Assembly (NCBI GenBank): GCA_036307185.1
Contig: JAXJYC010000011.1
Location: forward strand, 1 to 20,162
DNA: 20,162 nt
DNA from: SVEL01 sp017381055
GTDB taxonomy: Bacteria > Bacillota > Clostridia > Lachnospirales > Lachnospiraceae
Reading direction: 5' to 3'
Positions 1-7,698 of this stretch are shown here, piece after piece. Under the pieces are notes generated by a model. That model was not told where the DNA came from, ran no database searches, and was given only the letters and a program-made list of their open reading frames with translations. Positions within the stretch are counted from its first letter, which is position 1. Every line of letters begins with the position of its first letter. Made by a program: the position numbers and the translations under genes.

Positions 1-1
1 A

Positions 2-922
2 CATATTAAGATGCTTGATTGGTCTTTGCACTGTGATGAAGCTACACCACATATTCATGAGAGGCATGTATTTGAGTGTAAAAATGAATATGGGGAACTT
101 TGTCCGCAGCAAGAGAAATCCCTGGAACAGCTTGGTGTTCCACTTCCTGAACCAGATAAACCCAAAGGTCGTAGGAATAATCGCAAGATTACCTATGATG
201 CTATGTGCCGACAGCTACTTATTGATGTATGCAAGAAATATGGTGTAGCGGTAGATGAGGTGCCGGTTTATGGCGGACATAAGTATTTAGAGAAGAATGA
301 TTATATTATCAATAAGCAGCGAGGCGAATTATCGAAGGTAGATAATGAGATTAAGAAGTCTAAGAAAAAGCTAAAGACTACAAAACAAGAACTTACTAAT
401 GCGCAGAATGAATTAAAAGATGTAAATGAAGAGATTCAAGATGCGGATGCGACATTAGCTATGACGAAGCATAGAATTTATGTCGGTAAAAAGAGGTTGG
501 AAGCAATTGAAGAAAAAGCAGACGATGCAGATGAGCTAGTAAGTGTTATGTGTGATATAGCTTATGACGTGGTTTTTGATGGAGTTGCAACGAGTATAGC
601 TAATAAAGTGAAAAATCATAATGAAGACATAGTAAGAGAGGGACATTTAGAACTGATGGATGCTGGATTACCACAACCGATTCGTTCCAAAGTGGGCCAG
701 GTAATGCTAAAGATACTAAATACCATTGATAAACCTATTAGGGATTTAGTAGAAGCTATTAAGATGCGCTTTAAGCTAGATTATACGGAAGATAAGCAAA
801 AAGAAAAGCTAGAAGAACAGATGTGGAACTACATAGAGAATAAAGCAGAACATGATCAGATGAAAGGTAATGAGGAATCACTTGCCAATCATATTGTAAG
901 AAACAGAAGGAGGGGGAGATAA
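2..922 (+). CDS. MOBV-family relaxase (Pre/Mob type), C-terminal part, cut at the window start
   Basis: This is a mobilization protein of the plasmid-recombination (Pre/Mob, MOBV) family, which nicks the element's transfer origin and starts strand transfer. The reading frame is open to the left window edge (His-Ile-Lys precede the first Met at base 11), so the true start and the catalytic N-terminus are missing. The diagnostic third MOBV motif is present near the start as HCDEATPHIH, which supplies the metal-coordinating histidines. Residues about 100-165 are rich in Lys, Glu and Gln with heptad-like spacing and should form a long coiled coil. The C-terminus is basic (ending RNRRRGR). It is followed after 3 bases by the replication initiator gene, so the two are probably co-transcribed. 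The family call is firm; substrate oriT is not visible. Confidence 0.88.
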   Translation, partial: HIKMLDWSLHCDEATPHIHERHVFECKNEYGELCPQQEKSLEQLGVPLPEPDKPKGRRNNRKITYDAMCRQLLIDVCKKYGVAVDEVPVYGGHKYLEKNDYIINKQRGELSKVDNEIKKSKKKLKTTKQELTNAQNELKDVNEEIQDADATLAMTKHRIYVGKKRLEAIEEKADDADELVSVMCDIAYDVVFDGVATSIANKVKNHNEDIVREGHLELMDAGLPQPIRSKVGQVMLKILNTIDKPIRDLVEAIKMRFKLDYTEDKQKEKLEEQMWNYIENKAEHDQMKGNEESLANHIVRNRRRGR

Positions 923-925
923 GGT

Positions 926-1408
926 ATGAGTCAATATATGTACAAGCACACAAAATTACCGCAGTATCTGCCTATGCCTAAGTTTCTTACGGAACTGTCG
1001 CTTAGTAATACAGAGAGATATATTTATACGCTATTACTACATAGAGCGCAGTATTCTCAGATGAATGGAATGCTAGATGAGCAGGGAAGAGTTTATATAT
1101 TCTATCCTATCCATCAGATTTCTGAGAAGTCAGGAAAAGGATTAACTACGGTAAAGAATGCATTAAAGCATTTGATGGATGTAGGTATTTTAGAAAAGGT
1201 TTCTGAAGGAAAAGGTAGAGCCAATCGACTTTATATTTTATTTCCAGATGAAATAGCAGGTCAAAAAACTGACGCCAGTAATTTGACAGAGGTAGGTCGA
1301 AAAATTGGCTCTAACTATGGCAGAAATGTGGCTACTAGTAAATATAAAAGTAAAAATAATAGTAATCCTATAAGGAATTATGATTACGATGAGGAGGAGA
1401 GTTTTTAG
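926..1408 (+). CDS. Replication initiator protein A (RepA_N-like), N-terminal domain protein
   Basis: The 160-residue protein begins with LPQYLPMPKFL and continues into a winged-helix region (about residues 45-100: FYPIHQISEKSGKGLTTVKN, then ALKHLMDVGILEKV). This is the pattern of the RepA_N replication initiators common on Firmicutes plasmids and integrative elements. Such proteins bind an origin, here presumably allowing the excised circle to replicate. A Ser/Asn/Lys-rich tail and acidic end (YDYDEEESF) follow the domain. The RBS-like GGAGGGGGAG at 908-917 lies 8 bases before ATG 926. The next gene, a DnaC-like ATPase, starts 2 bases after the stop, which fits an initiator-loader pair. The C-terminal domain seen in larger RepA proteins is absent, so this is the short form usual in such elements or a reduced version. 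Confidence 0.82.
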   Translation: MSQYMYKHTKLPQYLPMPKFLTELSLSNTERYIYTLLLHRAQYSQMNGMLDEQGRVYIFYPIHQISEKSGKGLTTVKNALKHLMDVGILEKVSEGKGRANRLYILFPDEIAGQKTDASNLTEVGRKIGSNYGRNVATSKYKSKNNSNPIRNYDYDEEESF

Positions 1409-1410
1409 TT

Positions 1411-2229
1411 ATGGATAAAGATAGAGAATTTTATATTGGAAAAGATGGATTAGAGTATTGTCCGGTATGTAATGAACCGATGGAGGTTGCATTGCCAGAA
1501 GCTATTCAACGAATGCTTAATAGAAGGACACATCCAAGATTTTGTGCTTGTCGTAGAGCTGAGTATGAAAGAGAAGAACGTGAGTGCAAGGAGCGAGAGC
1601 ATAAATTTGAAGTGGATAAGAATACGAGGGTGTGCTTTAGAGAGCGTATTATGAGCCAATGGACCTTTGACAATGATAATGGTTTTAATCCATGTATGAT
1701 GTACGCAAAGAAATATGTGGAGCGTTGGGATGAGGTTAAAAAGAAAGGTTTAGGATTACTTCTATGGGGGGATGTTGGTACTGGGAAGAGTTATATGGCT
1801 GCATGTATTGCCAATGCATTGCTTGAACAAGAAAAGAGAGTATTGATGGCTAACTTTTCTACGATAAGTAATGACATATTTAATTCTACTGATAAAAACG
1901 CATATATAGAAGCTGTTTGTAATTATGATTTACTAATTCTTGATGATTTAGGTTCAGAGCGAAGTTCTGCGTATATGATGGAGAATGTGTTTCAGGTTAT
2001 AGATAGAAGAGTATGTTCTGGAAAGCCTATGATTATAACAACTAATCTTACTCTGACAGAAATGAAGGAAACAGACAATTTAGATGAGAAGAGAATCTAT
2101 GATAGAGTATTGGAACGCTGTCAGCCAATATGTGTAAATGGAGAGAATCATCGTAGAACAAATAGTAAGAACAATAGAAATGAATTTAAGCAGATTTTTC
2201 ATAAAGAAGAATCGGAACAGGAGGCATAG
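1411..2229 (+). CDS. DnaC/IstB-like AAA+ ATPase, probable helicase loader of the element
   Basis: The 272-residue protein has an AAA+ core: Walker A GDVGTGKS at 121-128 and Walker B LLILDDLG with Asp179 and Asp180. A sensor-1-like stretch MIITTNLT follows at about 208-215. This is the DnaC/IstB group of helicase loaders and transposition helpers. An N-terminal Cys cluster, C17-x2-C20 and C45-x-C47, could bind a metal ion; it is followed by a strongly charged Arg/Glu stretch (about 48-65). Its place directly after a RepA_N initiator suggests it delivers the host replicative helicase to the element's origin. An IstB role is unlikely because no IstA-type transposase is adjacent. The stop codon is immediately followed by the ATG of xis, so the two should be translationally linked. 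Confidence 0.87.
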   Translation: MDKDREFYIGKDGLEYCPVCNEPMEVALPEAIQRMLNRRTHPRFCACRRAEYEREERECKEREHKFEVDKNTRVCFRERIMSQWTFDNDNGFNPCMMYAKKYVERWDEVKKKGLGLLLWGDVGTGKSYMAACIANALLEQEKRVLMANFSTISNDIFNSTDKNAYIEAVCNYDLLILDDLGSERSSAYMMENVFQVIDRRVCSGKPMIITTNLTLTEMKETDNLDEKRIYDRVLERCQPICVNGENHRRTNSKNNRNEFKQIFHKEESEQEA

Positions 2230-2436
2230 ATGAATACAACTTATAATATTCCATTATGGGAAAAATACACACTTAGTATTGAGGAAGCTGCAGCCTACTT
2301 CCGTATAGGTGAGCATAAGCTTCATAATTTAATAAATGAGAATAAGAATGCTGATTACCTTCTTTGGAATGGAAATCGTGTTCAAATCAAGCGTGTTAAG
2401 TTTGAAAAATTCATAGATACATTGGAGGCGATATAA
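2230..2436 (+). CDS. xis: Excisionase, Tn916 Xis-like
   Basis: This 68-residue protein closely follows the Tn916 Xis pattern as I remember it: an aromatic start (PLWEKYTLSIEEAA), a helix-turn-helix (AYFRIGEHKLHNLINENKN), then a wing ending in NGNRVQIKRVKFEKFIDTL. Such proteins bend DNA at the element ends and steer integrase toward excision. Length matches the family (about 67 residues). ATG 2230 abuts the TAG of the upstream ATPase gene, with the RBS CAGGAGG at 2219-2225 inside that gene. The integrase lies about 150 bases downstream, the expected partner. Confidence 0.93.
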   Translation: MNTTYNIPLWEKYTLSIEEAAAYFRIGEHKLHNLINENKNADYLLWNGNRVQIKRVKFEKFIDTLEAI

Positions 2437-2457
2437 GAGTTTTGCTAAGTGGCTTTT

Positions 2458-2495
2458 TGGCATAAATTTTAATAAAAAAATCTGGCATAATTTTT
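2458..2495 (+). repeat. Two direct TGGCATAA-type repeats between xis and int
   Basis: TGGCATAAATTTT is at 2458-2470 and TGGCATAATTTTT at 2483-2495, 25 bases apart in the same orientation. The same word recurs several times after int. By analogy with the DR-2 arm sites bound by the N-terminal domain of Tn916 Int, these could be integrase or Xis binding sites, and they may link recombination to int expression. That role is inferred. Confidence 0.6.
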
Positions 2496-2514
2496 CTGAA
2501 AAGCCCAAAGATTA

Positions 2515-2566
2515 TGGAAAAAATAGGGGAGCTGTGGTATATTAACAATGAGCCATGTCACAGCTC
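2515..2566 (+). promoter_or_regulatory. Candidate int promoter overlapping an inverted repeat
   Basis: TGGAAA (2515-2520) and TATATT (2538-2543) are 17 bases apart and resemble a weak sigma-A promoter. GAGCTGTG (2529-2536) and CACAGCTC (2559-2566) are a perfect 8-bp inverted repeat around the -10 element. It extends inward by two G-U and two A-U pairs (to 2540/2555) if read as RNA. It could be an operator or a leader hairpin ending 4 bases before the int RBS. No experimental support is visible. Confidence 0.4.
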
Positions 2567-2584
2567 TTTGAAAGGAGAATGATT

Positions 2585-3793
2585 ATGAGTAATACAAAGA
2601 GACGTGACAATAAAGGTAGAGTACTTCAGATGGGTGAGTCACAGCAGGATGATGGAAGATATGTATATCGTTATATGACTCCATTTGGTCAGAGAAAAGC
2701 CGTTTATAGTTGGCGATTAACTGCATCGGATCCAACTCCGGCAGGAAGACGCAAGGAAAAATCTTTGAGAGATAAAATCAAAGATATTGAAAAGCAACTA
2801 AGACTAGAAACTTTTTGTGAGGACCTTACTGTGTGTGAATTGGTTGAGAAGTATTTAATGACTAAGACTGGAGTAAAGCACAGTACTCGAACAGGCTATA
2901 AATTTGTGCAAAATATTTTGGCAAAGGAACCTTTTGGACAAAGGAAGATTGCAAGTATCAAGACATCAGATGCAAAGATTTTTTTGATCAAAATGCAACA
3001 AGATGGCAGAGGATATAGTACAATTCATACAGTGCGAGGTGTTCTGCGTCCTGCATTTCAGATGGCTGCAGATGATGATATGATTATTAAAAATCCATTC
3101 CAATTTGAACTTCACACAGTTGTTGTGAACGATAGTGTCAAAAGAGATGCGCTCACAAGAGATCAGGAGAGAAAGTTCCTACAGTTTATTAAAGAAGACA
3201 GTCATTATAGCAGATACTATGATGCATTCTTTATTCTGTTCAAGACGGGGCTTCGTATTAGTGAATTTTGTGGTTTGACGATTAAGGATATTGACTTTAA
3301 AAAGAAAGTTATCAAGGTTAATCATCAGCTTCAGCGTACAAATGATATGAAGTATATTTGTGAGACTACCAAGACAGAGAATGGTATTCGTGAGATTCCT
3401 ATGAATTTAGATGTAATGGAAGCGTTTAAGCGAATTATTAAGAGTCGTCCAAAGCCAAAGATTGAGCCTATTGTAGATGGGTACACAGGATTTCTATTTT
3501 TGGATAAGAATGGTAAACCAAGAGTTGCTTTGCATTGGGAGAAATATTTCAAGCTTTCTGTAGAAAAATACAATAGCATATACCGTGTACAATTGCCAAA
3601 GATTTCACCACATGTTTGTAGACATACGTTTTGTACAAATATGGCGAAGTCGGGAATGAATCCGAAGGTATTGCAGTATATTATGGGACACGGAGACATT
3701 TCTGTAACCCTTGATACATATACACATATCAAAGCGGAAGACGCGATTGCTGAGATGGAAAGACTTGAATTGCTGACCGAAAAAGAGGCATAG
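2585..3793 (+). CDS. int: Tyrosine recombinase, Tn916 integrase family
   Basis: This 402-residue integrase has the Tn916 architecture. An N-terminal arm-binding domain (KRRDNKGR, DGRYVYRYMTPFGQ, VYSWRLTASDPTPAGRR; about residues 5-75) is followed by a SAM-like core-binding domain (about 80-180) and the catalytic domain. Visible catalytic residues are R224 (KTGLRISEF), K263, H343 and R346 (HVCRHTFC), H369 (MGHGD) and nucleophile Y379. The start is ATG 2585, with AAAGGAG at 2571-2577 seven bases upstream. An in-frame ATG at 2555 lies before that RBS and within an inverted repeat, so it was rejected; ATG 2579 is too close to the RBS. All key residues are present, so the enzyme is probably active. 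The gene is the last of the element and reads toward its right end. Confidence 0.95.
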   Translation: MSNTKRRDNKGRVLQMGESQQDDGRYVYRYMTPFGQRKAVYSWRLTASDPTPAGRRKEKSLRDKIKDIEKQLRLETFCEDLTVCELVEKYLMTKTGVKHSTRTGYKFVQNILAKEPFGQRKIASIKTSDAKIFLIKMQQDGRGYSTIHTVRGVLRPAFQMAADDDMIIKNPFQFELHTVVVNDSVKRDALTRDQERKFLQFIKEDSHYSRYYDAFFILFKTGLRISEFCGLTIKDIDFKKKVIKVNHQLQRTNDMKYICETTKTENGIREIPMNLDVMEAFKRIIKSRPKPKIEPIVDGYTGFLFLDKNGKPRVALHWEKYFKLSVEKYNSIYRVQLPKISPHVCRHTFCTNMAKSGMNPKVLQYIMGHGDISVTLDTYTHIKAEDAIAEMERLELLTEKEA

Positions 3794-3828
3794 GAAAAAA
3801 AGCAAGTTGCCATATGGGGCAAAAAATG

Positions 3829-3987
3829 TGGCATAAATTTATTTTTATTTATGCCAAAACAAGATTTTTTGAATGTTAATTTGCCACGGAATGCATTGCA
3901 AACCTAGTGTTTATGCGGTGTTGCAAAAATTTATGCCAGACAAAAACTGTGGCATAAAAATTTTATTTTATGCCAATTTTTATGCCA
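3829..3987 (+). repeat. Cluster of TGGCATAAA repeats in both orientations at the element's right end
   Basis: The 303-base gap between int and the phosphatase gene holds no gene but many copies of one word. Forward copies are TGGCATAAATTTA (3829-3841) and TGGCATAAAAATTTT (from 3950). Reverse copies are ATTTATGCCA (3847-3856), AAATTTATGCCA (3927-3938), TTTTATGCCA (3966-3975) and TTTTTATGCCA (3977-3987). The 3829/3856 pair forms a 10-bp inverted repeat, and the 3950/3975 pair is similar. The last two reverse copies are about one helical turn apart. Position and repetition fit arm-type sites for the Tn916-like Int; the binding itself is inferred. Confidence 0.7.
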
Positions 3988-4007
3988 ATCACCCGACAAA
4001 ATATGCC

Positions 4008-4078
4008 TATTTTTGAAAAGAAATGAGAAAATATTAAAAACAATAAAAACCCCGCAAGCCTTGTAAATACAAGCTTTT
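4008..4078. other. Probable right junction of the mobile element with host DNA
   Basis: The repeats stop at about 3990 and a cellular gene starts at 4097, so the attachment junction must be close. Two candidates are visible. One is the T-run/A-run stretch at 4008-4047, resembling the AT-rich targets of Tn916-type integrases. The other is the CCCGCAAGCCTTGT block (4051-4064) with the small inverted repeat CTTGT/ACAAG (4060-4064 and 4069-4073). The left end is not in the window, so a matching attL copy cannot be sought and the exact core is unknown. Confidence 0.45.
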
Positions 4079-4096
4079 GAAAGGATTTGAGAACTT

Positions 4097-4585
4097 ATGA
4101 AAGAACATATAAAAGTGCTATTCATCTGCCATGGCAACATTTGTCGTTCGCCTATGGCAGAATTCATATTCAAAGATATGTTAACTAAACAAAACCTCTC
4201 ATCTGACTTCGTAGTTGCATCTGCAGCTACTAGTACAGAAGAAATCTGGAATGGCATAGGCAATCCAGTGTATCCACCAGCGAGAGAGGAGCTTGCTAAG
4301 CACGGTATTTCTTGCGCAGGCAAGCGTGCTGTTCAGGTGACTAAAGCAGATTATCAGAAATACGACTATTTGCTTTGCATGGATACTAACAATGTACGAA
4401 ATCTTATTCGTATTATTGGCAAAGATTCTGATGATAAGGTTAGCCTTCTACTTGATTATGCAGAAAGACCTGGTCAAAGTATTGCTGATCCTTGGTATAC
4501 AGGTAACTTCGAAGCTACCTATAGGGACATTGTTGACGGATTAGAGGGATTTATGTATTATCTTAGAGAAGGAGGTTTAATATAA
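4097..4585 (+). CDS. Low-molecular-weight protein tyrosine phosphatase
   Basis: The 162-residue protein is a cytosolic phosphotyrosine phosphatase of the LMW-PTP family. The P-loop CHGNICRS provides the nucleophile C11 and R17 (C-x5-R) with S18. The general-acid motif is ADPWYTG with D131 followed by P132. Length is normal for the family (about 150-160). The RBS-like GAAAGGA (4079-4085) lies 11 bases before the ATG. The stop TAA (4583-4585) shares its last base with the ATG of the next gene, so the phosphatase is probably translationally coupled to membrane protein A and belongs to the TIR cassette. Its substrate is unknown. The Tyr-rich cytoplasmic tails of A and especially B are candidate targets, by inference. 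The mobile element sits just upstream and may have replaced the original promoter. Confidence 0.93.
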   Translation: MKEHIKVLFICHGNICRSPMAEFIFKDMLTKQNLSSDFVVASAATSTEEIWNGIGNPVYPPAREELAKHGISCAGKRAVQVTKADYQKYDYLLCMDTNNVRNLIRIIGKDSDDKVSLLLDYAERPGQSIADPWYTGNFEATYRDIVDGLEGFMYYLREGGLI

Positions 4586-5271
4586 TGGATAATTGGAATA
4601 ATGATAATAATTATACAAGCTATAACTACGGTGGTGGCGTGAATGAAAACCTATTTGAGAATAATAGTGTATCAGAATTTAGTGGCTCTTTTGATGAGCC
4701 TGTAGGTTCTAAGAAACCAAAGAGTAAAGTTAAATATATTGTGATTGCTATTATAGTAGGAATTATCGCAATGATTGTCTTTTCTGTTATTAGACTTGTA
4801 AGTTTTCTTAACGAAGAATTCAATATTTCTGATTTTGATACAATAAATAGTGCTTGTAAGGAAGTGTTTAATGAGGAAATGTTTTTAGCTGAGCTAAACA
4901 CTACATATAGTGAGGAAGGCTATACATATAAGATTGCTAAATTAGGAAGTGCGGCAACTACAACGAATGATGTTGAGTATACTTTATTCTGGTTTGAATT
5001 TGATAGTGAGGATTCTGCAAATTCATATTTTGAATCTATGGATGTAAAATACGATACTGTTCATGATGAAAAGAGCGCTGAAATTGGCAATTCTAATAGA
5101 GTATCCACACCGAATAAGATTGATTGGAGTTATTCTCATAAGAATGATTCTAGCAAGAAGAATAGATATTTTGTGGCTAAGAATGGTAAATATGCAGTTA
5201 CATTAGAAATGTCTGGTGACGCTGAGCAGGTTGATGTCTATTATAAGAGCTTTAAGAAGAAGATCAAGTAG
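4585..5271 (+). CDS. Single-pass membrane protein A with Asn/Tyr-rich N-terminus (paralogue of B)
   Basis: I do not recognise a named family. The 228-residue protein has a short disordered N-terminus rich in Asn, Asp, Gly and Tyr (residues 1-20; Y10, Y13, Y15), a basic patch KKPKSKVK just before a transmembrane helix (about 51-70), and a C-terminal domain of about 150 residues. The basic patch predicts an N-in, C-out topology. The C-terminal domain aligns by eye with that of the protein at 7792-8631. Shared points are ISDFDTINSACKE versus ITDYDKVKSAAKN, a central W/F-x-FE-D/E stretch, an R-Y-x-V strand, and endings YKSFKKKIK versus FKKFKKALR. It overlaps the phosphatase gene by one base and is 18 bases before the TIR gene. 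A subunit of the same envelope complex is the simplest inference. Confidence 0.8.
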   Translation: MDNWNNDNNYTSYNYGGGVNENLFENNSVSEFSGSFDEPVGSKKPKSKVKYIVIAIIVGIIAMIVFSVIRLVSFLNEEFNISDFDTINSACKEVFNEEMFLAELNTTYSEEGYTYKIAKLGSAATTTNDVEYTLFWFEFDSEDSANSYFESMDVKYDTVHDEKSAEIGNSNRVSTPNKIDWSYSHKNDSSKKNRYFVAKNGKYAVTLEMSGDAEQVDVYYKSFKKKIK

Positions 5272-5289
5272 TTTGCGTTAGGAGTAAAT

Positions 5290-7698
5290 ATGGATAGACG
5301 ATATAAATATGATGCATTTATAAGCTATAGACATACTGAATTAGATAAGTTTGTTGCGGAGAAGATTCATAAATACCTTGAAAGCTTCAAGCTTCCTAAG
5401 AATATAAGAAATAAGCAGGGACTTAGAAGAACTAAGATTGAACGTGTATTTAGGGATAAGGAAGAATTGACTATAACAAACAATTTGGAGGATCCTATCG
5501 TTCAAGCTTTAAGGGATTCTGAATATCTTATTGTTATTTGTTCTCCACGTACAAAGGAATCTGTATGGTGTTGTAAAGAGATTGAAAAGTTTATAGAGTT
5601 TCACGGTAGACATAAGATTTTACCTGTTCTTATCGAAGGTGAGCCTGGGGAGTCATTTCCACAGGAGCTTCTTGTAGATGAAGAGGTTGTACTTGAGAGA
5701 GGTGTTAGTACTATTCATCGTAAGGATGTGGAGCCATTGGCGGCTGATGTACGAGCGGATAGTAAGTCTAAGATGTGTAAACTGATTAAGTCGGAGTTGC
5801 TTAGATTATTGGCACCTATGTTTGGAGTAGATTTTGATGATTTACGTCAAAGACACAGAGAACGTCGTAATAAAAAGATTATGACTGCAACAGTTGCAGC
5901 GGCGGCGCTTGGAACCGTTATTGGCATAGCTGGTGTTGCTACTTCATTAAAGATAAAAGAACAAAGCAGAGAGATAGAAAAGAATAATAAAATTCTCTTA
6001 ACAAGTCAAGCTAAAAGTCTTGCAGAGAAATCTTTAGACATGCTAGAAGAAGATGATAGATATGGAGCTATTTCTCTAGCATTACAAAGTCTTACTGAGT
6101 ATGACGGAATTGAACTACCATATACTGCTGAAGGTAAGTATGCCCTTATAAAGAGTCTTGGTGTTTATGATAATGGAGCTACTATTTGTGCCATAAAACA
6201 GTTTGAAACAGAGGGTAATATTATCGAAACAAGGGTAAATGCTACAGGTGAGTATTTGTTAACTCTAGATAGTATTGGTAAAGTATATGTATGGGATGTT
6301 ACAGAGGGCAGACTTACATATTCATCATCAGATGAAAGCAAGATAGAGTCAGCTGTATTTGTTGGCAATGATAAGATAGCATGTGTTAATGATGAAAGTA
6401 TAGTGACTATATATGATATAAAGACTGGAGCGGTAGTTGCTGAGCTAGAAGATAACAGTAGTAGAGGTGTCTTTGTTGATGAAGAAGGAAAGTATCTTGT
6501 AAGCTATTCTTATAACGCAGTAACTGTATATGATACTGATACATTTTCATGCATTTGCGATAAAACAATAGATGAATCATCTATGAGTTTAGATAATGCC
6601 ATAATTACAGGGGATTGGCTGGTATATTTATCAATTACCGATAAAGAGCTAGTTAGTGAGAATGAAAGATTTAGTCGTATTAATTTTGTCAATATTATTA
6701 ATGATGCAGATAGCTTTGAGCTAGACATAGATTATCTGAACCTTGATAGTGCTATATATGATGATGGTATAATATATTTGTCTTTAAATAATTTAATGGA
6801 TTCTATATTAGATAATTTTAGTTATATTATGGCAGTTGATGTTAATAGTAAAGCTGTTGTATGGAATACTAAAATTGATAATATCGCTGCAAATGAATTT
6901 AGATTAGAAGATATTGACGGAGATAAGAAGGTTATAATATCTAATTATTCACAGCTACTCATGTTGAATTCTGATACTGGTGCCATTGAGTATGGGCAGA
7001 AGTTTACTAATGGTATAGTTAATTACACATCGTTTTATAATGGTAGTTGCATTTTGTTAGATACTGACGGAATATTTATTCAGTTAGACATTGTTGAAAA
7101 TAAATATCATGAATTGGAATACTTATTTGAATGTAATGTTGATGAAATAGAGGAGTTCCTTACATGCACGGAGGGCTATCTTATTCAAACAGACAATAGA
7201 GTGATTTTATATAATTATATTGATTCACCAGATAGAACAGAATATAAAGGTGAAGTTGAAATAACTGATGAGGAATATCTTTATGCAGATTTTGCACAAG
7301 AAGAAGCCAAACGCCTAGGAGTGGATAATTACAAGCGTGTCGAAACAATGGTGTATTCTGATGATAATAAGGTTGCATTTGTTTCTTTTGAAAATAAGGT
7401 TATAGAAATCTATAATGTTGCAAATAAAAAACTTATCAACAGAATTGAAGGTGTTGATGCGGATTTGGTTAATTATCTTGGTAAGGATAAGGAGGGAAAT
7501 ATCTATATACAAGGTAGTTTGTTAGATGGATATTGCTTCGATAGTAACTATAATCTCATAGCGATAATTAAATCTCTCGTTCAAGTAAATAGGGATGATA
7601 ATACTTTGGTTGTAAATGATGGCGATAATGTTTTATGGGAGATACCTATATATTCAACAAAGGAATTGATAGAACGTGCTAAAGATATGTTAGAATAA
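5290..7698 (+). CDS. TIR domain-transmembrane-beta-propeller (WD40/PQQ-like) protein
   Basis: The 802-residue protein begins with a bacterial TIR domain (about 1-150): YDAFISYRHTELDKFVAEKI, IERVFRDKEEL, SEYLIVICSPRTKESVWCCKE and ILPVLIEGEPGESFP. The W93-C94-x2-E97 motif is where NAD-cleaving TIR enzymes carry their catalytic glutamate. A basic stretch (RQRHRERRNKK, 186-196) precedes an Ala/Gly-rich transmembrane helix (about 198-219). A charged, helical linker follows (220-270). From about 295 to 790 there are repeated beta-strand blades with WD-like ends such as VYVWDVTEG, VTIYDIKTG, VTVYDTDT and IEIYNVANK, predicting one or two propellers. Topology should be TIR inside, propeller outside. 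The RBS TTAGGA is at 5279-5284. Proteins of this layout recur in Lachnospiraceae to my knowledge but lack an assigned function. NADase activity, defence and stress sensing are hypotheses. Confidence 0.88.
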   Translation: MDRRYKYDAFISYRHTELDKFVAEKIHKYLESFKLPKNIRNKQGLRRTKIERVFRDKEELTITNNLEDPIVQALRDSEYLIVICSPRTKESVWCCKEIEKFIEFHGRHKILPVLIEGEPGESFPQELLVDEEVVLERGVSTIHRKDVEPLAADVRADSKSKMCKLIKSELLRLLAPMFGVDFDDLRQRHRERRNKKIMTATVAAAALGTVIGIAGVATSLKIKEQSREIEKNNKILLTSQAKSLAEKSLDMLEEDDRYGAISLALQSLTEYDGIELPYTAEGKYALIKSLGVYDNGATICAIKQFETEGNIIETRVNATGEYLLTLDSIGKVYVWDVTEGRLTYSSSDESKIESAVFVGNDKIACVNDESIVTIYDIKTGAVVAELEDNSSRGVFVDEEGKYLVSYSYNAVTVYDTDTFSCICDKTIDESSMSLDNAIITGDWLVYLSITDKELVSENERFSRINFVNIINDADSFELDIDYLNLDSAIYDDGIIYLSLNNLMDSILDNFSYIMAVDVNSKAVVWNTKIDNIAANEFRLEDIDGDKKVIISNYSQLLMLNSDTGAIEYGQKFTNGIVNYTSFYNGSCILLDTDGIFIQLDIVENKYHELEYLFECNVDEIEEFLTCTEGYLIQTDNRVILYNYIDSPDRTEYKGEVEITDEEYLYADFAQEEAKRLGVDNYKRVETMVYSDDNKVAFVSFENKVIEIYNVANKKLINRIEGVDADLVNYLGKDKEGNIYIQGSLLDGYCFDSNYNLIAIIKSLVQVNRDDNTLVVNDGDNVLWEIPIYSTKELIERAKDMLE

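Larger units (their letters stand above)
1..4050 (+). mobile_element. Right end of a Tn916-type integrative mobilizable/conjugative element (partial)
   Basis: Five consecutive genes form a typical mobile module: a MOBV-type relaxase, a RepA_N-like initiator, a DnaC-like loader, a Tn916-like Xis and a Tn916-like Int. The xis-int pair lies at the end, with int reading outward, as in Tn916. Downstream of int is about 200 bases of AT-rich DNA packed with TGGCATAAA-type repeats, followed by an ordinary cellular gene. The left end is outside the window. A relaxase with no visible type IV secretion genes suggests a mobilizable element, but conjugation genes could lie further left. The exact right boundary is not determined; it lies roughly between 4008 and 4078. 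The element class is well supported, the mobility type is inference. Confidence 0.85.

Noticed and set aside
2555..2584. Longer integrase start at ATG 2555
   Set aside because: It lies upstream of the clear RBS AAAGGAG (2571-2577) and inside the inverted repeat; the Tn916 Int-like N-terminus begins at 2585.
3331..3834. 167-residue open frame on the minus strand
   Set aside because: It is antisense to the catalytic part of the integrase, which has all active-site residues.
3829..3987. CRISPR-like array
   Set aside because: The repeats are short, irregularly spaced and in both orientations, with no uniform spacers or cas genes.
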